64,000 nucleotides of DNA, taken from NCBI GenBank assembly GCA_017451735.1, contig JAFTNU010000030.1:38387-102386 (forward strand). Direction: 5' to 3'. The DNA is from Clostridia bacterium (GTDB lineage Bacteria; Bacillota; Clostridia; Oscillospirales; CAG-272). The notes beneath the pieces were generated by a model that was not told the origin of the DNA, did no database searches, and was given only the letters and a program-made list of their open reading frames with translations. Shown in pieces: positions 50,661-59,863 of the stretch. The position numbers and the translations under genes were made by a program. The stretch's first letter is position 1; every line of letters starts with the position of its first letter.

Positions 50661-51518
50661 ATGTATCAATTTCCCATTGGTGTAATGGTGAACTCTTTCA
50701 AGCAAGAGACGCACGATGCGATCCGTACTGCCGCCAAAATCGGTGCAAAGGGATTGCAGATCACTTGTACAAAGGGGGAGCGTGCCCCCGAAAACTTTAC
50801 CAAGGAAGCCAGACGCGAGCTACTGGATTTTGTAAGATCCCAGGGGCTTTGCTTCTCGGCTGTTTGCGGTGACCTGGGGCACGGCTTCGGAGATCCCGAG
50901 CTGAATCCCGAGCTCATTGAAAAATCCAAGCGCATCATGGATGTGGCAAAGGATCTGGGTACCGATATCGTGACCACCCACATCGGTGTGGTGCCCGAGG
51001 ATCCGGACCATCCCCGCTACCGGATCATGCAGGAGGCCTGCTATGAGCTGGCGCAGTATGCCGACTCTATCGGCTCCCGCTTTGCGGTGGAGACGGGACC
51101 CGAGACTGCCGTTGTGCTGAAGAATTTTCTCGATTCTCTGGGCTCCAAGGGCGTTTCGGTCAATCTTGACCCTGCCAACCTTTGCATGGTGACCGGGGAT
51201 GACCCCGTTGCCGCCGTTTATACCCTGAAGGATTACATCGTGCACACCCATGCCAAGGACGGTAATCTGCTGGTAAAGGGCAATCCCGAATACATTTACC
51301 GTGTGGTTCATCCCGTGCCCGAGACGGCAAAGGGAATCCGCTATTTCGAAGAGGTACCTTTGGGCACCGGCTCGGTGCCGTTCCCGGCCTATCTGAAGGC
51401 GTTGGAGGATATCGGCTATCGGGGCTACCTGACCATCGAGCGGGAGGTAGGCGCGAACCCTGTGGCAGACATCAAAACGGCTTACGACCACCTAACCAAG
51501 GTCATGGCGGAAAACTGA
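50661..51518 (+). CDS. Sugar phosphate isomerase/epimerase (TIM barrel)
   Basis: A 285-residue TIM-barrel isomerase of the xylose-isomerase-like/AP-endonuclease-2 superfamily: IRTAAKIGAKGLQITC, IVTTHIGVVPED, FAVETGPE (metal Glu), VNLDPANLCMV (metal Asp) and VHTHAKDG (metal His). It probably isomerises a keto-sugar or sugar acid. It is followed 25 bp later by a Gfo/Idh/MocA dehydrogenase, with which it should form a two-step oxidation/isomerisation path. The start follows AGAGGAGG. Confidence 0.87.
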   Translation: MYQFPIGVMVNSFKQETHDAIRTAAKIGAKGLQITCTKGERAPENFTKEARRELLDFVRSQGLCFSAVCGDLGHGFGDPELNPELIEKSKRIMDVAKDLGTDIVTTHIGVVPEDPDHPRYRIMQEACYELAQYADSIGSRFAVETGPETAVVLKNFLDSLGSKGVSVNLDPANLCMVTGDDPVAAVYTLKDYIVHTHAKDGNLLVKGNPEYIYRVVHPVPETAKGIRYFEEVPLGTGSVPFPAYLKALEDIGYRGYLTIEREVGANPVADIKTAYDHLTKVMAEN

Positions 51519-51543
51519 TCAAAAGGAAAGGATATTCATAAAA

Positions 51544-52611
51544 ATGAAAAAGCTGAAGATCGGTATGATCGGTACCGGGCACATTGCCCGCACACATCTG
51601 AAGGCCTATGAGCAGATCCCCAATGTGGAGATCGTGGCCGCTTGCGATATTGATCCCGTGGCGCTGAAGGAGACCTGTGACCGTTTCGGCATTTCCGAGG
51701 AGCACCGTTATAGCAGCGTGGAGGCAATGCTGGCCGCCGAAAAGGAGCTGGAGGCCGCCGATGTCTGCGTGTGGAATATCAACCACGCCCCCTGCACCAT
51801 TGCCGCTTTGCGGGCGGGGCTGCATGTGATCTGTGAGAAGCCCATGGCCTATAATACCGCCGAGGCCGAGGAGATGAAGAGGGAAGCCGAGAAGGCGGGC
51901 AAGCTGCTGATGATCGGCTTTGTGCTCCGTTTCTCCGCCGAAAACGCCATGGTGAAGGAGTTTATCGACAACGGAGATATCGGCGAGATCTATTATACCA
52001 AGGCCACCTATCTGCGCCGCCACGGTAACCCCGGCGGCTGGTTTTCCAATAAAAATCTGTCGGGTGGCGGCCCTGTGATCGACCTGGGTGTGCATGTCAT
52101 CGATCAAACCCGCTACCTCATGGGATCCCCAAAGCCGGTTTCGGTCTATGCCATGACCGCGGACAAGCTGGGGCCCCGCCGCGAGCTGAAAAAGAAGTCT
52201 GAGTGTCGTCCCATCACCTGCGGTGTGACCCGCACTTGCGATGTGGAGGATTTCGGCGTGGCCCTGATTCGTTACGATAACGGCGCCACCACATTGCTGG
52301 AAACCTCCTATGATCTGAACTGCCCGGACTGCGGCAAAAAGGAGCTGTACGGCACCAAGGCCGGTGTGGTTCTGGGTGACGGCCCCACCAAAATCTATTC
52401 GGATATGAACGGTTATCTGGTGGATATCGCGCCTCAGCTGCCCAATACCGAGTTCATTCAGATGTTTGTGAATGAGCTTTCCCATTTTGTCGATTGCGTG
52501 CTGAACGGCACCCCCTGCATTGCGGTGGCAGAGGACGGAATTACCGTGATGAAGATCCTGGATGCCATCTATGAATCCGCTCGCACAGGACATGAGGTCA
52601 TCATTCGGTAA
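51544..52611 (+). CDS. Gfo/Idh/MocA-family NAD(P)-dependent oxidoreductase
   Basis: A 355-residue dehydrogenase. The N-terminal Rossmann fold starts KIGMIGTGHIARTHLKAY and has the cofactor-site acid in VAACDIDP; the conserved CEKPMAYN (Lys of the EKP motif) follows. The C-terminal domain has the substrate-site motif GGWFSNKNLSGGGPVIDLGVHVID, cited here by its key parts GGGPVIDLG and HVID (Asp/His catalytic pair). It oxidises a sugar or inositol hydroxyl. It is the second gene of the pair with the TIM-barrel isomerase. Confidence 0.92.
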   Translation: MKKLKIGMIGTGHIARTHLKAYEQIPNVEIVAACDIDPVALKETCDRFGISEEHRYSSVEAMLAAEKELEAADVCVWNINHAPCTIAALRAGLHVICEKPMAYNTAEAEEMKREAEKAGKLLMIGFVLRFSAENAMVKEFIDNGDIGEIYYTKATYLRRHGNPGGWFSNKNLSGGGPVIDLGVHVIDQTRYLMGSPKPVSVYAMTADKLGPRRELKKKSECRPITCGVTRTCDVEDFGVALIRYDNGATTLLETSYDLNCPDCGKKELYGTKAGVVLGDGPTKIYSDMNGYLVDIAPQLPNTEFIQMFVNELSHFVDCVLNGTPCIAVAEDGITVMKILDAIYESARTGHEVIIR

Positions 52612-52621
52612 AAAAGAAAGT

Positions 52622-52649
52622 GCAAGGGGAGACCGCGGTCTCCCCTTGC
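52622..52649 (+). terminator. Palindromic terminator after the dehydrogenase
   Basis: GCAAGGGGAGACC and GGTCTCCCCTTGC with no real loop; the T run is weak. Confidence 0.6.
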
Positions 52650-52745
52650 TTGCCGTATTGATATGCAAAAGCATGGCTTGTTTGCACAAAACGACGGTAT
52701 AAAAATACAATTTTCGCAGAGCTTTCACAAAATTTTCAAATTCTC

Positions 52746-52774
52746 TTGACATTTTTCATGGAATGTGATAGAAT
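52746..52774 (+). promoter_or_regulatory. Sigma-A promoter of the glycine-riboswitch transcript
   Basis: TTGACA, 17 bp and TAGAAT. Confidence 0.75.
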
Positions 52775-52794
52775 TAGCCCGTATTACCGCAGAG

Positions 52795-52917
52795 GTTGTC
52801 GGGATCGCAAGAGACCGATGACGGAGGTCGCTCTGGAGAATCTCCCATGGAGTGCCGAAGGTGCAAGGTGACGGGTGCCCGCCGCCGAATCTCTCAGGCC
52901 AAAGGACAGAGCAGAAA
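52795..52917 (+). promoter_or_regulatory. Glycine riboswitch
   Basis: The core has all the conserved parts: CTCTGGAGAAT, then GTGCCGAAGGTGCAA, then AATCTCTCAGGCCAAAGGAC and CAGAGC. P1 pairs GCTCTG with CAGAGC. Only one complete aptamer is seen; the preceding segment (52795-52833) may be a partial or ghost domain. Two hairpin terminators follow before the symporter start, so control is likely by transcription termination. Glycine riboswitches upstream of Na+/alanine symporters are known in Streptococcus. Confidence 0.92.
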
Positions 52918-52941
52918 AGCACTGTTATTTTTCTGTTTTTT
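52912..52941 (+). terminator. Expression-platform terminator 1 of the glycine riboswitch
   Basis: CAGAAAA and TTTTCTG with a short loop, followed by TTTTTT; its first base overlaps the 3' end of P1. Confidence 0.65.
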
Positions 52942-52963
52942 CACCATGTGATATTTTTCGAGG

Positions 52964-52989
52964 CTGCCGTGCGGGCAGTTTATTTTTTT
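52964..52989 (+). terminator. Second hairpin with T run before the symporter
   Basis: CTGCC, GTGCG-type loop and GGCAG followed by TTTATTTTTTT. Confidence 0.6.
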
Positions 52990-53009
52990 ACCCGGAGGAA
53001 AAGACACAA

Positions 53010-54509
53010 ATGGACACTTTGCTCAAAATCGTGCAAACGGTCAACTCTTATCTGACCGACTACGTGCTGATCTTTTTGTTGGTCGGCGTAGGTCTGTACT
53101 TCACCATCCGTACCAAGTTCGTACAGGTGCGTTGCTTCGGTCAGGGTATGAAGCTGGTATTCGGTAAGATCTCGTTCAAGGGCGGCAAGCACAAGGGGGG
53201 ACTCAGCTCCTTCCAGGCACTTGCAACCGCCATTGCCGCACAGGTGGGTACCGGTAACATTGTCGGTGCCTGTGGAGCCATTCTGATCGGCGGTCCCGGT
53301 GCCATTTTCTGGATGTGGATCATCGCCTTCTTCGGCATGGCCACCATTTATGCCGAGGCGGTGCTGGCCCAAAAGACCCGCGTGGTGGACGAGAACGGTG
53401 AGGTCCACGGTGGTCCCGTATATTATATCAAGACCGCATTCAAGGGCAAGTTCGGCAAGTTCTTAGCCGGCTTCTTTGCCGTGGCTACCATTCTGGCTCT
53501 TGGCTTTATGGGCTCCATGGTTCAGTCCAACTCCATTGCCAACACTATCGGTACCGCGGTTTCCACCGCTTCGGGCAACGAATTTACCCTTTATTGGGTC
53601 ATCGGTCTTGTGGTTGCCGCTCTTGCCGCCTTCATCTTCATCGGCGGCGTCAACCGCATCGCATCCGTGACCGAAAAGATGGTCCCCGCCATGGCAGTGC
53701 TTTATTTGCTGGGTGGCCTGGTGGTTCTTTGCATCCGTATCCGCTACATCCCCGAGACCTTCGGGATGATCTTCAAATACGCCTTTAATGCCAAGGCCCT
53801 GATCGGCGGCAGTGTCGGCATGGCACTGAAAACTGCTATCAGCCAGGGTGCAAAGCGCGGCCTGTTCTCCAACGAGGCCGGTATGGGCTCGACACCTCAC
53901 GCACACGCACAGGCCAATGTCAAGACGCCGCACGAGCAGGGATGTACCGCCATGATCGGTGTGTTCATCGACACCTTTTTGGTGCTGACCATGACGGCGC
54001 TGGTGGTGATCTCCACTCTGTATGCCGGAAACGGTATTCTGCACAATCCCAACCTTGCCCTTGGTGACGGAACCGCTGCCAATGCGGGCTTGCTGGGTAT
54101 CAACAATGCCAACATGGCGCAGATGGGCTTTGGTCTGGCATTCAACAATGCCAATGTGGGTAACATCTTTGTTGCCATCTGCCTGTTCTTCTTCGCTTTC
54201 TCCACCATCATCGGTTGGAACTTCTTCGGTAAGGTCAACGCCAATTACCTCTTTGGTAAAAAAGGCGTTCTGGTCTATGCCATCCTTTCCATCGGCTTTA
54301 TCTTCCTTGGCTCTATGCTCAAGGTGTCCTTGGTCTGGGAGCTTGCCGATTTCTTCAACTACCTGATGGTCATCCCCAACGTGATTGCCCTGGTGGCTCT
54401 TGGATCTCTTGTGTTCAAGTCTGCCAAGACCCGCGGCGCCTGCGATCTGCCCCCCATTGAGGGCGATGCCACCGCCGAAGCAGAGGAAGAGCCTGCAAAG
54501 GCAGAATGA
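53010..54509 (+). CDS. Na+/alanine-glycine symporter (AGCS family)
   Basis: A 499-residue AGCS-family carrier with about 10-11 membrane helices. Key segments are LTDYVLIFLLVGVGLYFTIR near the start, FQALATAIAAQVGTGNIVG (the AGCS signature with Na+ site), GPGAIFWMWIIAFFGMAT and LFSNEAGMGSTPHAHAQ. It imports alanine or glycine with Na+. The start ATG 53010 lies 11 bp after GGAGG; a longer frame starting in the riboswitch is rejected. The glycine riboswitch upstream points to glycine as a substrate or signal. Confidence 0.94.
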   Translation: MDTLLKIVQTVNSYLTDYVLIFLLVGVGLYFTIRTKFVQVRCFGQGMKLVFGKISFKGGKHKGGLSSFQALATAIAAQVGTGNIVGACGAILIGGPGAIFWMWIIAFFGMATIYAEAVLAQKTRVVDENGEVHGGPVYYIKTAFKGKFGKFLAGFFAVATILALGFMGSMVQSNSIANTIGTAVSTASGNEFTLYWVIGLVVAALAAFIFIGGVNRIASVTEKMVPAMAVLYLLGGLVVLCIRIRYIPETFGMIFKYAFNAKALIGGSVGMALKTAISQGAKRGLFSNEAGMGSTPHAHAQANVKTPHEQGCTAMIGVFIDTFLVLTMTALVVISTLYAGNGILHNPNLALGDGTAANAGLLGINNANMAQMGFGLAFNNANVGNIFVAICLFFFAFSTIIGWNFFGKVNANYLFGKKGVLVYAILSIGFIFLGSMLKVSLVWELADFFNYLMVIPNVIALVALGSLVFKSAKTRGACDLPPIEGDATAEAEEEPAKAE

Positions 54510-54522
54510 TCGATCATATAAC

Positions 54523-54547
54523 GGGCGGCCTCTTTATGAGGCCGCCC
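54523..54547 (+). terminator. Terminator after the symporter
   Basis: GGGCGGCCTC, TTTAT and GAGGCCGCCC; the following T run is poor. Confidence 0.65.
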
Positions 54548-54571
54548 TCTCTCACATGAAAGGGGAAGGGC

Positions 54572-55420
54572 ATGAAGATTTACCGATCGGACCGTTTGAT
54601 CGAAAAGGGTAGCTCGCTCCATATTTTTTCGTATACAGCTGACGAGCCCATGGCCGAGCATACCCACGATTTTATTGAGATCGTTTACGTGCGGGCAGGC
54701 TCGGCCACCGAGCAGGTGAACGATGCCACCTATGAGGTCTCCCGCGGGGATTTTACCTTTATCAATTACGGCAGTATCCATAAATTCACCCCACACGGCA
54801 GCTTTTCCTATACCAATCTTTGCTTTGATCCCGAGACGCTGGGCGAGGGGATCATCACCCCCGAAAACGCCTTTGCACTGCTGCAGCTGACCGCCTTTGA
54901 AGAGATTCGACGGGAGGGGGACAGCGGTGTGGTCAGCTTTGGGGTGGGAGAACGGGATGAGATCGAGGCACTGCTTGCCTCCATGCAAAAGGAATACGAG
55001 AAAAAAGAGTCCTCCTGGCAGACCGTGCTGAAAAGCTATATGAATATTCTCCTTGTGCGGATGCTGCGCAAGATCACCGCAGGTCAAACCGAGAGCGGTG
55101 TGGACGGTAAGATGTGGCGGGAGCTCTCCGATTATATCGACAAGAACCCGGGCGGAGAGCTGAGCCTTTCGGCTCTGGCGGGAAAGTGCTTTTACAATCC
55201 CTCCTATTTCAGCCGTGCCTTTAAGGAAAAATTCGGCATGACTCTGACCGAGTATGTGAACAAGCGTAAGGTGGAGCATGCCCTGGAGCTGGCCGCCAAG
55301 GGGGACCTTTCGGTGGAGGATGTGGCCGCGCAGGCGGGCTTTTCTTCCAAAAGCTCCTTTTACCGCACCTTTCAAAAGGTCAAGGGGGTCTCCTTTGGGG
55401 AGTATCGCCGCGGAAAGTAA
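54572..55420 (+). CDS. AraC-family transcriptional regulator
   Basis: A 282-residue AraC protein with a cupin sensor (MAEHTHDFIEIVYVRAGSA, then GDFTFINYGSIHKFTP) and the C-terminal pair of helix-turn-helix units (LSLSALAGKCFYNPSYFSRA, then AAQAGFSSKSSFYRTFQKVK). It precedes the ADP-ribosylglycohydrolase genes in the same orientation and probably regulates them or the nearby sugar genes. The start follows AAAGGGGAAGGGC. Confidence 0.9.
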   Translation: MKIYRSDRLIEKGSSLHIFSYTADEPMAEHTHDFIEIVYVRAGSATEQVNDATYEVSRGDFTFINYGSIHKFTPHGSFSYTNLCFDPETLGEGIITPENAFALLQLTAFEEIRREGDSGVVSFGVGERDEIEALLASMQKEYEKKESSWQTVLKSYMNILLVRMLRKITAGQTESGVDGKMWRELSDYIDKNPGGELSLSALAGKCFYNPSYFSRAFKEKFGMTLTEYVNKRKVEHALELAAKGDLSVEDVAAQAGFSSKSSFYRTFQKVKGVSFGEYRRGK

Positions 55421-55439
55421 AAATTCGCACTGAAAAAGT

Positions 55440-55464
55440 AAAATCGGGCTCTTGCCCGATTTTT
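55440..55464 (+). terminator. Terminator after the AraC gene
   Basis: AAATCGGGC, TCTT and GCCCGATTTTT. Confidence 0.8.
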
Positions 55465-55511
55465 CTTTTTGTGGCACAATAAAAAGGGAAAAAACGAAAG
55501 GAGCGGTTTTT

Positions 55512-56993
55512 ATGAAACTGAATTTCAATACCTATAAGGATAAGGTCTATGCCTGCTGGGTAGGCAAAAATATTGGCGGAACCATCGGCTTTCCCTTCGA
55601 GGGCAAGCGTCAGGTGCTGGATGTAACGGGATTTACCACCAAGCCCGGTGAGCCCTTGCCCAATGATGACCTGGATCTCCAGCTCATCTGGCTCCACGCC
55701 ATGGAGACCACAGGCCCCTATGAGTTGGATTGCAAAAAGCTGGGCGAGTACTGGATGAGCTTTATCTCTCCCTTCTGGAACGAGTACGGGATCGGTAAGG
55801 CCAATATGAAGCACGGCCTCCTGCCTCCGCTTTCGGGAGATTACGAGAACTCCTGGAAGAACTCCAACGGTGCCTGGATCCGCACCGAGGTCTGGGCCTC
55901 CATGGCTCCCGGATGCCCCGAGATCGCGGCCAAGTATGCCATTGAGGACGCCGTGGTGGATCACGGTGCGGGGGAGGGCACCTTTGCCGCCGCCTTTGTG
56001 GCCGCCATGCAGGCCGCGGCCTTTGTGGAGACCGACATCCGCCGCATCATCGAGATCGGACTTTCCAAGCTCCCTGCAGACTGCCGCGTGGCCACCACCG
56101 TCGCCAGGATTCTGGAGTGCTACGACAAGGGTGTTTCCTGGCTGGATTGCCGCAATACCGTACAGCAGATGAATGCCGATATCGGAAACGGTTGGTTTGA
56201 GGCCCCCTCCAACGTGGGCTATGCCGTGATCGGTCTTGTTTACGGTGAAGGGGACTTTAAAAAGACCATGCTGGCCGCCGTCAATTGCGGTGACGATACC
56301 GACTGCACCGGCGCCACCGTGGGCGCCACGTTGGGCATTCTCTACGGCTCTGCGGCTATTCCGAAGGATTGGCAGGCCTATATCGGTGACCGTATCATCA
56401 CCATGTCCCACGGAGAGGGCATTCTCTACAACACCCCTAAGACCTGCACCGAGCTGACCGAGCGGGTGGTGAAGATGGCCCCCGTGGTCCTGCAGGCCAA
56501 TCACGGTGAGGTGGAGCTGGTTGCAGGGGAGAGTGAGATCCCCGAGCATCCCGTGCCCGATCTTGGCGAGAGCAGTCTCACGCTTCAGCGTCTGAAGGCC
56601 CTGAAGCCCTATCAGTTTGAGATCGACGCCGATCTGTTCCGTGTCCGTGTGACCTACGATCGCGCCCCCGATATTGCCACCGGGGAGGAGCTGGGTGTAA
56701 CGCTGACATTCCTGCACCCGGTACAGGATAAAGCGCGGCGCTATATAAGCGCCCTTGGCAATATGCCTCGCTGCCTCAATCTGCGCTGGTGGTTGCCCGA
56801 GGGCTTTACGGTGGAGGGCAAGCAGAGCGTGCTCCTGCCCCATAATACCGCTCATGACCGCACGCCCTGCAGAGACATTCATTGCGTGATCCGCGCAGGC
56901 GAGCATGTGGAGGCCGTGAACCGCTTGGTGCTGGAGGTCATTGCCGACGGCAGACCCACCGCGGCGTATGTACCCATGACTCTTTTGGGATAA
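55512..56993 (+). CDS. ADP-ribosylglycohydrolase-family protein with C-terminal beta domain
   Basis: A 493-residue protein. Residues 1-320 are the ADP-ribosylglycohydrolase all-helical fold: CWVGKNIGGTIGFPFEGKRQ at the start, the first metal-acid site PNDDLDLQ, then CGDDTDCTGATVGATLG, the canonical GDDTD metal site. The last 150 residues form a beta-rich domain (LRWWLPEGFTVEGKQSVLLP) found in the carbohydrate-linked branch. Such proteins lie in sugar operons of gut Clostridia and may cleave N-glycosidic or other sugar links rather than ADP-ribose. The start follows AAAGGAGCGG. A broken paralogue lies 51 bp downstream. Confidence 0.9.
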   Translation: MKLNFNTYKDKVYACWVGKNIGGTIGFPFEGKRQVLDVTGFTTKPGEPLPNDDLDLQLIWLHAMETTGPYELDCKKLGEYWMSFISPFWNEYGIGKANMKHGLLPPLSGDYENSWKNSNGAWIRTEVWASMAPGCPEIAAKYAIEDAVVDHGAGEGTFAAAFVAAMQAAAFVETDIRRIIEIGLSKLPADCRVATTVARILECYDKGVSWLDCRNTVQQMNADIGNGWFEAPSNVGYAVIGLVYGEGDFKKTMLAAVNCGDDTDCTGATVGATLGILYGSAAIPKDWQAYIGDRIITMSHGEGILYNTPKTCTELTERVVKMAPVVLQANHGEVELVAGESEIPEHPVPDLGESSLTLQRLKALKPYQFEIDADLFRVRVTYDRAPDIATGEELGVTLTFLHPVQDKARRYISALGNMPRCLNLRWWLPEGFTVEGKQSVLLPHNTAHDRTPCRDIHCVIRAGEHVEAVNRLVLEVIADGRPTAAYVPMTLLG

Positions 56994-57044
56994 ATCCTGA
57001 TACGTATACGCATTTTTTGCATCTTTTGAAAAGAGAAATCGGAT

Positions 57045-58427
57045 ATGAAGCTGAATTTTGACACATATAAGGACAAGGTCCGCGCCTGCTGGGTGGGCAA
57101 AAACATCGGCGGCACCATGGGTGCCCCCTATGAGGGTAAGCGCCAGGTGCTGGATGTCAAGGGCTTTGTCACAAAGCCCGGTGAGGTGCTGCCCAACGAC
57201 GATCTCGACCTTCAGCTGGTTTGGTTGTTCGCCGTGGAAAAGATCGGTCCCTGGGCCATCAACGCCAACACTTTGGGTGAATTCTGGCTCAGCTACATCA
57301 CCCCCTTTCTGGAATGAATACGGCATTGGCAAGCTGAATATGCAGCGGGGGCTGCTCCCCTCCATGTCGGGGGATTATGATAATAGCTGGAAGCACTCTA
57401 ACGGTGCATGGATTCGTACTGAGATCTGGGCATCTCTTTGTCCCGGTACACCCGAGGCGGCGGCAAAATATGCTATCGAGGACGCCCGAGTGGATCACGG
57501 CGCGGGCGAGGGAACCTACGCCGCAGCCTTTGTTGCCGCACGGCAAAGAGCATCCGCTTGGTCATCGACTCCTATGACGGAGGAAAATCCTGGTTGGATA
57601 CCCGCAATGCGGTGCTGAAACTGAATCAGGATATCGGCAACGGCTGGTTTGAGGCCCCCTCCAACGTATCTTATACGATCCTCGGACTTCTGTATGGCGA
57701 GGGAGATTTCAAAAAGTCGATGATCATCGCCATCAACTGCGGTGACGACACCGATTGCACCGCCGCCACCGTGGGTGCGACTCTTGGCATTCTCTATGGC
57801 TCTGAGGGTATTCCCGCCGATTGGCAGGAATACATCGGAGATGAGATCGTGACGATTTCGGTAGCCAAGGGTGATTGCTGTCGCCACGTACCCGCCACCT
57901 GCACTGAGCTCACCGAGCGCGTGGTGCGTCTGACCGCTGCCACACTTCTGGCGAATCAATCCGCCATCGAGCTGACTGCAGCAGAAAGCCTCATCCCGGA
58001 GACTGTGGTCGAGCAGCTTCTGATCGGCATGAAAAAGCCGATGGAGCTGATCTATCGCTACCACGCGCCCTATACCTTTCACATGGAATTCACCTTTTTG
58101 CAGGCACATGTAACCGTGGAGGAGGGACCCGATATCGCTCCCGGGCAAAGCAAAAAAATCTGCCTGCGGCTGCGCAACAACTGTCCTGTTTATGACGGCA
58201 TGCCCCACAATCTCTCTCTACGCTGGATGTTGCCGGAGGGCTTTACGGTCAGCGGAAAAACCACCCTCCAGTTGCCTGCTATGAACCCCCATACCAACGG
58301 CACTACCACGCTGGAGGCTATCGTCACTGCCGGTGAGCATGTGGAGCCCGAAAATCGCATCGTGCTGGAGATCGTCAACAAAAATCGCTTTACACCCATT
58401 TATATTCCCGTTTTTCTGCTCGGTTGA
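57045..58427 (+). pseudogene. Broken tandem paralogue of the ADP-ribosylglycohydrolase
   Basis: The intact gene at 55512 is matched along its length, but the frame changes twice. The first part (MKLNFDTYKDKVRACWVGKN) runs to 57305; then CCC-TTT-CTG has one extra T compared with the paralogue, so the frame leaves at 57306 and would stop at 57317. The next part (NEYGIGKLNMQRGLLPSMSG to YAAAFVAA) reads one base on. Near 57535 about 82 bp are missing, removing the equivalent of 25 residues, apparently between two copies of TGCCGCA, and the frame returns. The rest (CRTAKSIRLVIDSYDGGKSW to the end, with GDDTDCTAATVG) is intact. It is a pseudogene, unless the T insertion is a sequencing error. Confidence 0.85.
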
Positions 58428-58453
58428 ATTGCCGGAGCGAGGATAGGAAAAAT

Positions 58454-58484
58454 AAAAAAACGCCCCGCTATGGGGCGTTTTTTT
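58454..58484. terminator. Bidirectional terminator between convergent genes
   Basis: AAAAAAACGCCCC, GCTA and GGGGCGTTTTTTT. Confidence 0.85.
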
Positions 58485-58497
58485 ACTGATGTGTATG

Positions 58498-58737
58498 TCA
58501 CACGACTCCGGCAAATCGGAGAACGCACAACACGATCCCGATCAGTGTGTACAGACCCATCAGGGAACCGACGATCGAGAAGATGATGCCGATGATCGGA
58601 ATGCCGGAAAGGACGCCGATCAGCACGCCGACTACTGCGGTGATGATAATGAAAATGATCAATTGGATCAGGAAAGATGCCACATTGCCCTTTTCGATCT
58701 TAAAAGGGGTAGGCCACAATTTCTTAAGAAAATCCAT
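58498..58737 (-). CDS. 79-residue two-span membrane protein
   Basis: A 79-residue protein: a basic amphipathic start (MDFLKKLWPTPFKIEKGN), then two hydrophobic helices (VASFLIQLIIFIIITAVVGV and IPIIGIIFSIVGSLMGLYTL). Small proteins of this type are common in Clostridia and lack a function. The start 58737 follows GGAGGTTTTATGTC; a frame beginning further upstream is rejected. It has its own promoter. Confidence 0.75.
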   Translation of the reverse strand: MDFLKKLWPTPFKIEKGNVASFLIQLIIFIIITAVVGVLIGVLSGIPIIGIIFSIVGSLMGLYTLIGIVLCVLRFAGVV

Positions 58738-58768
58738 GACATAAAACCTCCGTACTGTATTTAGTAAC

Positions 58769-58797
58769 ATTATAGCACATCAAAACGGGGAATGCAA
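58769..58797 (-). promoter_or_regulatory. Sigma-A promoter for the 58498-58737 gene
   Basis: TTGCAT, 17 bp and TATAAT on the minus strand. Confidence 0.65.
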
Positions 58798-58942
58798 CAG
58801 TTTGCCAAAATAAATTTGCGGCGATCTTTCTGCGGGGAACCCGCACAGGAAAATTGCTGCGTCGGGGGCTTTTATTGTCTTGTGCCAAAGGCCAAGCTGG
58901 CAAAAGCAAGCAACATTTGTCCTATAAAATACTATTCTTGAC

Positions 58943-58971
58943 TTGCTATGGGACACTTTCTGTCTTATAAT
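58943..58971 (+). promoter_or_regulatory. Promoter for the second isomerase-dehydrogenase pair
   Basis: TTGCTA, 17 bp and TATAAT, 35 bp before the isomerase start. Confidence 0.55.
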
Positions 58972-59005
58972 GAAACTACCGATATTAATGTTTGGAGGTA
59001 TTGCT

Positions 59006-59818
59006 ATGGCTTTGTCTGTTGCAGTGCAGGTCTACTCCGTGCGCGATGATGCAAAAGCGGATCTTCGCGGCACCTTGGAAAAAATCAAGAAAATGGGCTA
59101 TGACGGTGTGGAATTTGCCGGTCTTTACGGTAACTCTCCCGCCGAGATCAAGGCCATGTGCGCCGAGATCGGCCTGGTTCCGATTTCCGCTCATGTTCCT
59201 TACCTGGATATGCTGGCCGACCCCAAGGGCGTGCTTTCTCAGTATGCCGAGATCGGCGTGAAATACGTTGCCGTTCCGTATCTGACCCCCGAGTACCGCC
59301 CCGGTACCGAGAATTTCCCCGAGGTGGTCAAGAATGTGGCAATGCTTGGCAAGGTGGCCAAGGATCTGGGCATTCAACTTCTCTACCATAATCATGACTT
59401 CGAATTTGTAAAGCTGGACGGCAAATACGCCCTGGACATCCTTTACGAAGAGGTTTCCGCAGATCTGCTCCAGACCGAGCTTGATGTTTGCTGGGTCAAT
59501 GTGGGCGGCGAGGTTCCCGCCGATTATATCCGCAAATACAGCGGCCGTTGCCCTGTGGTCCATCTCAAGGACTTCTACGGTGAGAAATCCGAGGATATGT
59601 ACGAGCTCATCGGTATTCAGAGCGCCGCGCCCAAGCGCCCCGGCAACTTTGAGTTCCGCCCCGTGGGCTCCGGCCTCAACGATTTTCCCGCCATCCTCAA
59701 GGCCTCTGCCGAGAGCGGTGCCGAGTGGGTCATCGTAGAGCAGGATAAGCCCTCGATGGGTCTGAGCCCCATGGAGTGCATCGAAAAGAGCATCAAGTAC
59801 CTGAAAACCATTATGTAA
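59006..59818 (+). CDS. Sugar phosphate isomerase/epimerase (TIM barrel)
   Basis: A 270-residue TIM-barrel protein close to the myo-inosose dehydratase/3-keto-sugar isomerase branch: MALSVAVQVYSVRDDAKADL, KKMGYDGVEFAGLYG, LLYHNHDFEF (metal site) and VVHLKDFYG. It begins after TTTGGAGG at ATG 59006; the frame is open further upstream but crosses the promoter. It lies 45 bp before a Gfo/Idh/MocA dehydrogenase, the second such pair in the window. Confidence 0.88.
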   Translation: MALSVAVQVYSVRDDAKADLRGTLEKIKKMGYDGVEFAGLYGNSPAEIKAMCAEIGLVPISAHVPYLDMLADPKGVLSQYAEIGVKYVAVPYLTPEYRPGTENFPEVVKNVAMLGKVAKDLGIQLLYHNHDFEFVKLDGKYALDILYEEVSADLLQTELDVCWVNVGGEVPADYIRKYSGRCPVVHLKDFYGEKSEDMYELIGIQSAAPKRPGNFEFRPVGSGLNDFPAILKASAESGAEWVIVEQDKPSMGLSPMECIEKSIKYLKTIM

Positions 59819-59863
59819 TTCATCGGTTGTGAAAAACCGATCAAATAAAGGAGGAATTTTCCC

